The notes beneath the pieces are model-generated. The model saw only the letters and a program-made list of their open reading frames with translations, had not been told where the DNA came from and searched no databases. Of a DNA stretch of 32,205 bases, positions 31,974-32,205 are shown piece by piece (the first letter of the stretch is position 1; each line of letters begins with the position of its first letter). The position numbers and the translations under genes are program-made. The stretch lies in assembly GCA_049651845.1 (NCBI GenBank), contig JBASCW010000149.1, positions 1 to 32,205 on the forward strand. The letters run 5' to 3'. This DNA is from RBG-16-66-20 sp049651845. Lineage in GTDB: Bacteria > Pseudomonadota > Gammaproteobacteria > Burkholderiales > SG8-39.

Positions 31974-32205
31974 AGCGCGCGGCATCAGTCGCTGCATCAC
32001 TTCGTAGCGAAGGCCGAGTGGTCCGATGCCGAGATGCTCAGGCGAGTGAGCCAGCGCGTGCTGCCGAAATCAACTCTACCTGCCGAAGGACTGGGCCAAG
32101 GACCGCAAGCGCCGCGCAACCGCCGGCGTGCCCTCCGAGATCAAGTTCGCCACCAAGACCGGGATCGCGCTCGCGCAACTGGAGCAACTGCTGGCCGAGG
32201 GCGCG
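31974..32205 (+). pseudogene. IS701-like transposase remnant, internally deleted and cut by the window end
   Basis: Two separated pieces of an IS701-family-like transposase can be read. The first (31986-32066) is QSLHHFVAKAEWSDAEMLRR followed by VSQRVLP, the N-terminal motif of the family. The second, in the +1 frame from 32071 to the window edge, is QLYLPKDWAKDRKRRATAGV and then PSEIKFATKTGIALAQLEQL, which normally lies well over 100 residues further on. The part between them, with the first catalytic Asp, is missing, and the frame changes at the junction, so it cannot be active. The remnant follows the broken attC-like site. Terminal inverted repeats were not found. Confidence 0.75.

Noticed and set aside
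1..32205. tRNA, rRNA or CRISPR arrays
   Set aside because: I saw no cloverleaf with a conserved TTCGA arm in a non-coding position and no regularly spaced direct repeats.

Overview
The window is high-GC DNA (roughly two thirds G+C by eye) with densely packed, often overlapping genes. The gene content (narK1K2GHJI, an NsrR next to it, TypA, a GspE/PilB ATPase, multi-PAS GGDEF/EAL proteins, UMF1-type MFS, FNR/Anr-like boxes) fits a nitrate-respiring betaproteobacterium. I cannot place it more finely from sequence alone.

Region 1 (122-9697, minus strand) is a complete respiratory nitrate reductase operon read right to left: two nitrate/nitrite transporters (NarK1-type, NarK2-type), the catalytic NarG, the Fe-S subunit NarH, the chaperone NarJ and the cytochrome b subunit NarI. 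Its promoter carries an FNR-type box at class II spacing. Divergent from it is nsrR, which has a candidate NsrR operator just before its start and overlaps a CoxE-like VWA gene. Together this is a compact anaerobic, NO-responsive nitrate respiration locus.

Region 2 (11.4-20.2 kb) is a mixed chromosomal block: a secreted LysM/Sel1-like protein, a small membrane protein coupled to a carboxymuconolactone-decarboxylase-family enzyme, a membrane Ser/Thr kinase with a coiled coil and Sel1-like C-terminus, TypA/BipA, a dihydroxyphthalate-decarboxylase-like protein, a second membrane Ser/Thr kinase ending in two predicted periplasmic EF-hands, and a DUF883/ElaB-type protein with an FNR-like promoter built like that of narK1.

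Region 3 (20.25-28.76 kb, minus strand) reads as one five-gene cluster: GspE/PilB ATPase, four-PAS GGDEF-EAL protein, diiron ferritin-like protein, membrane class III cyclase and family III CoA-transferase. It joins a c-di-GMP enzyme, a cAMP-type cyclase and a secretion/pilus motor. A REP-like inverted repeat lies between the diiron and cyclase genes and encodes the end of the diiron protein.

Region 4 (28.8-32.2 kb, plus strand) starts with a UMF1/Atg22-like MFS transporter and an exported alpha/beta hydrolase. Base composition then drops, and a CPBP intramembrane protease lies between two sites resembling integron attC recombination sites, followed by an IS701-like transposase remnant that runs off the window. 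This right end is the accessory part. The best candidates for something new are the cassette-borne CPBP protease, the EF-hand kinase and the repeated short-spacing promoter layouts.
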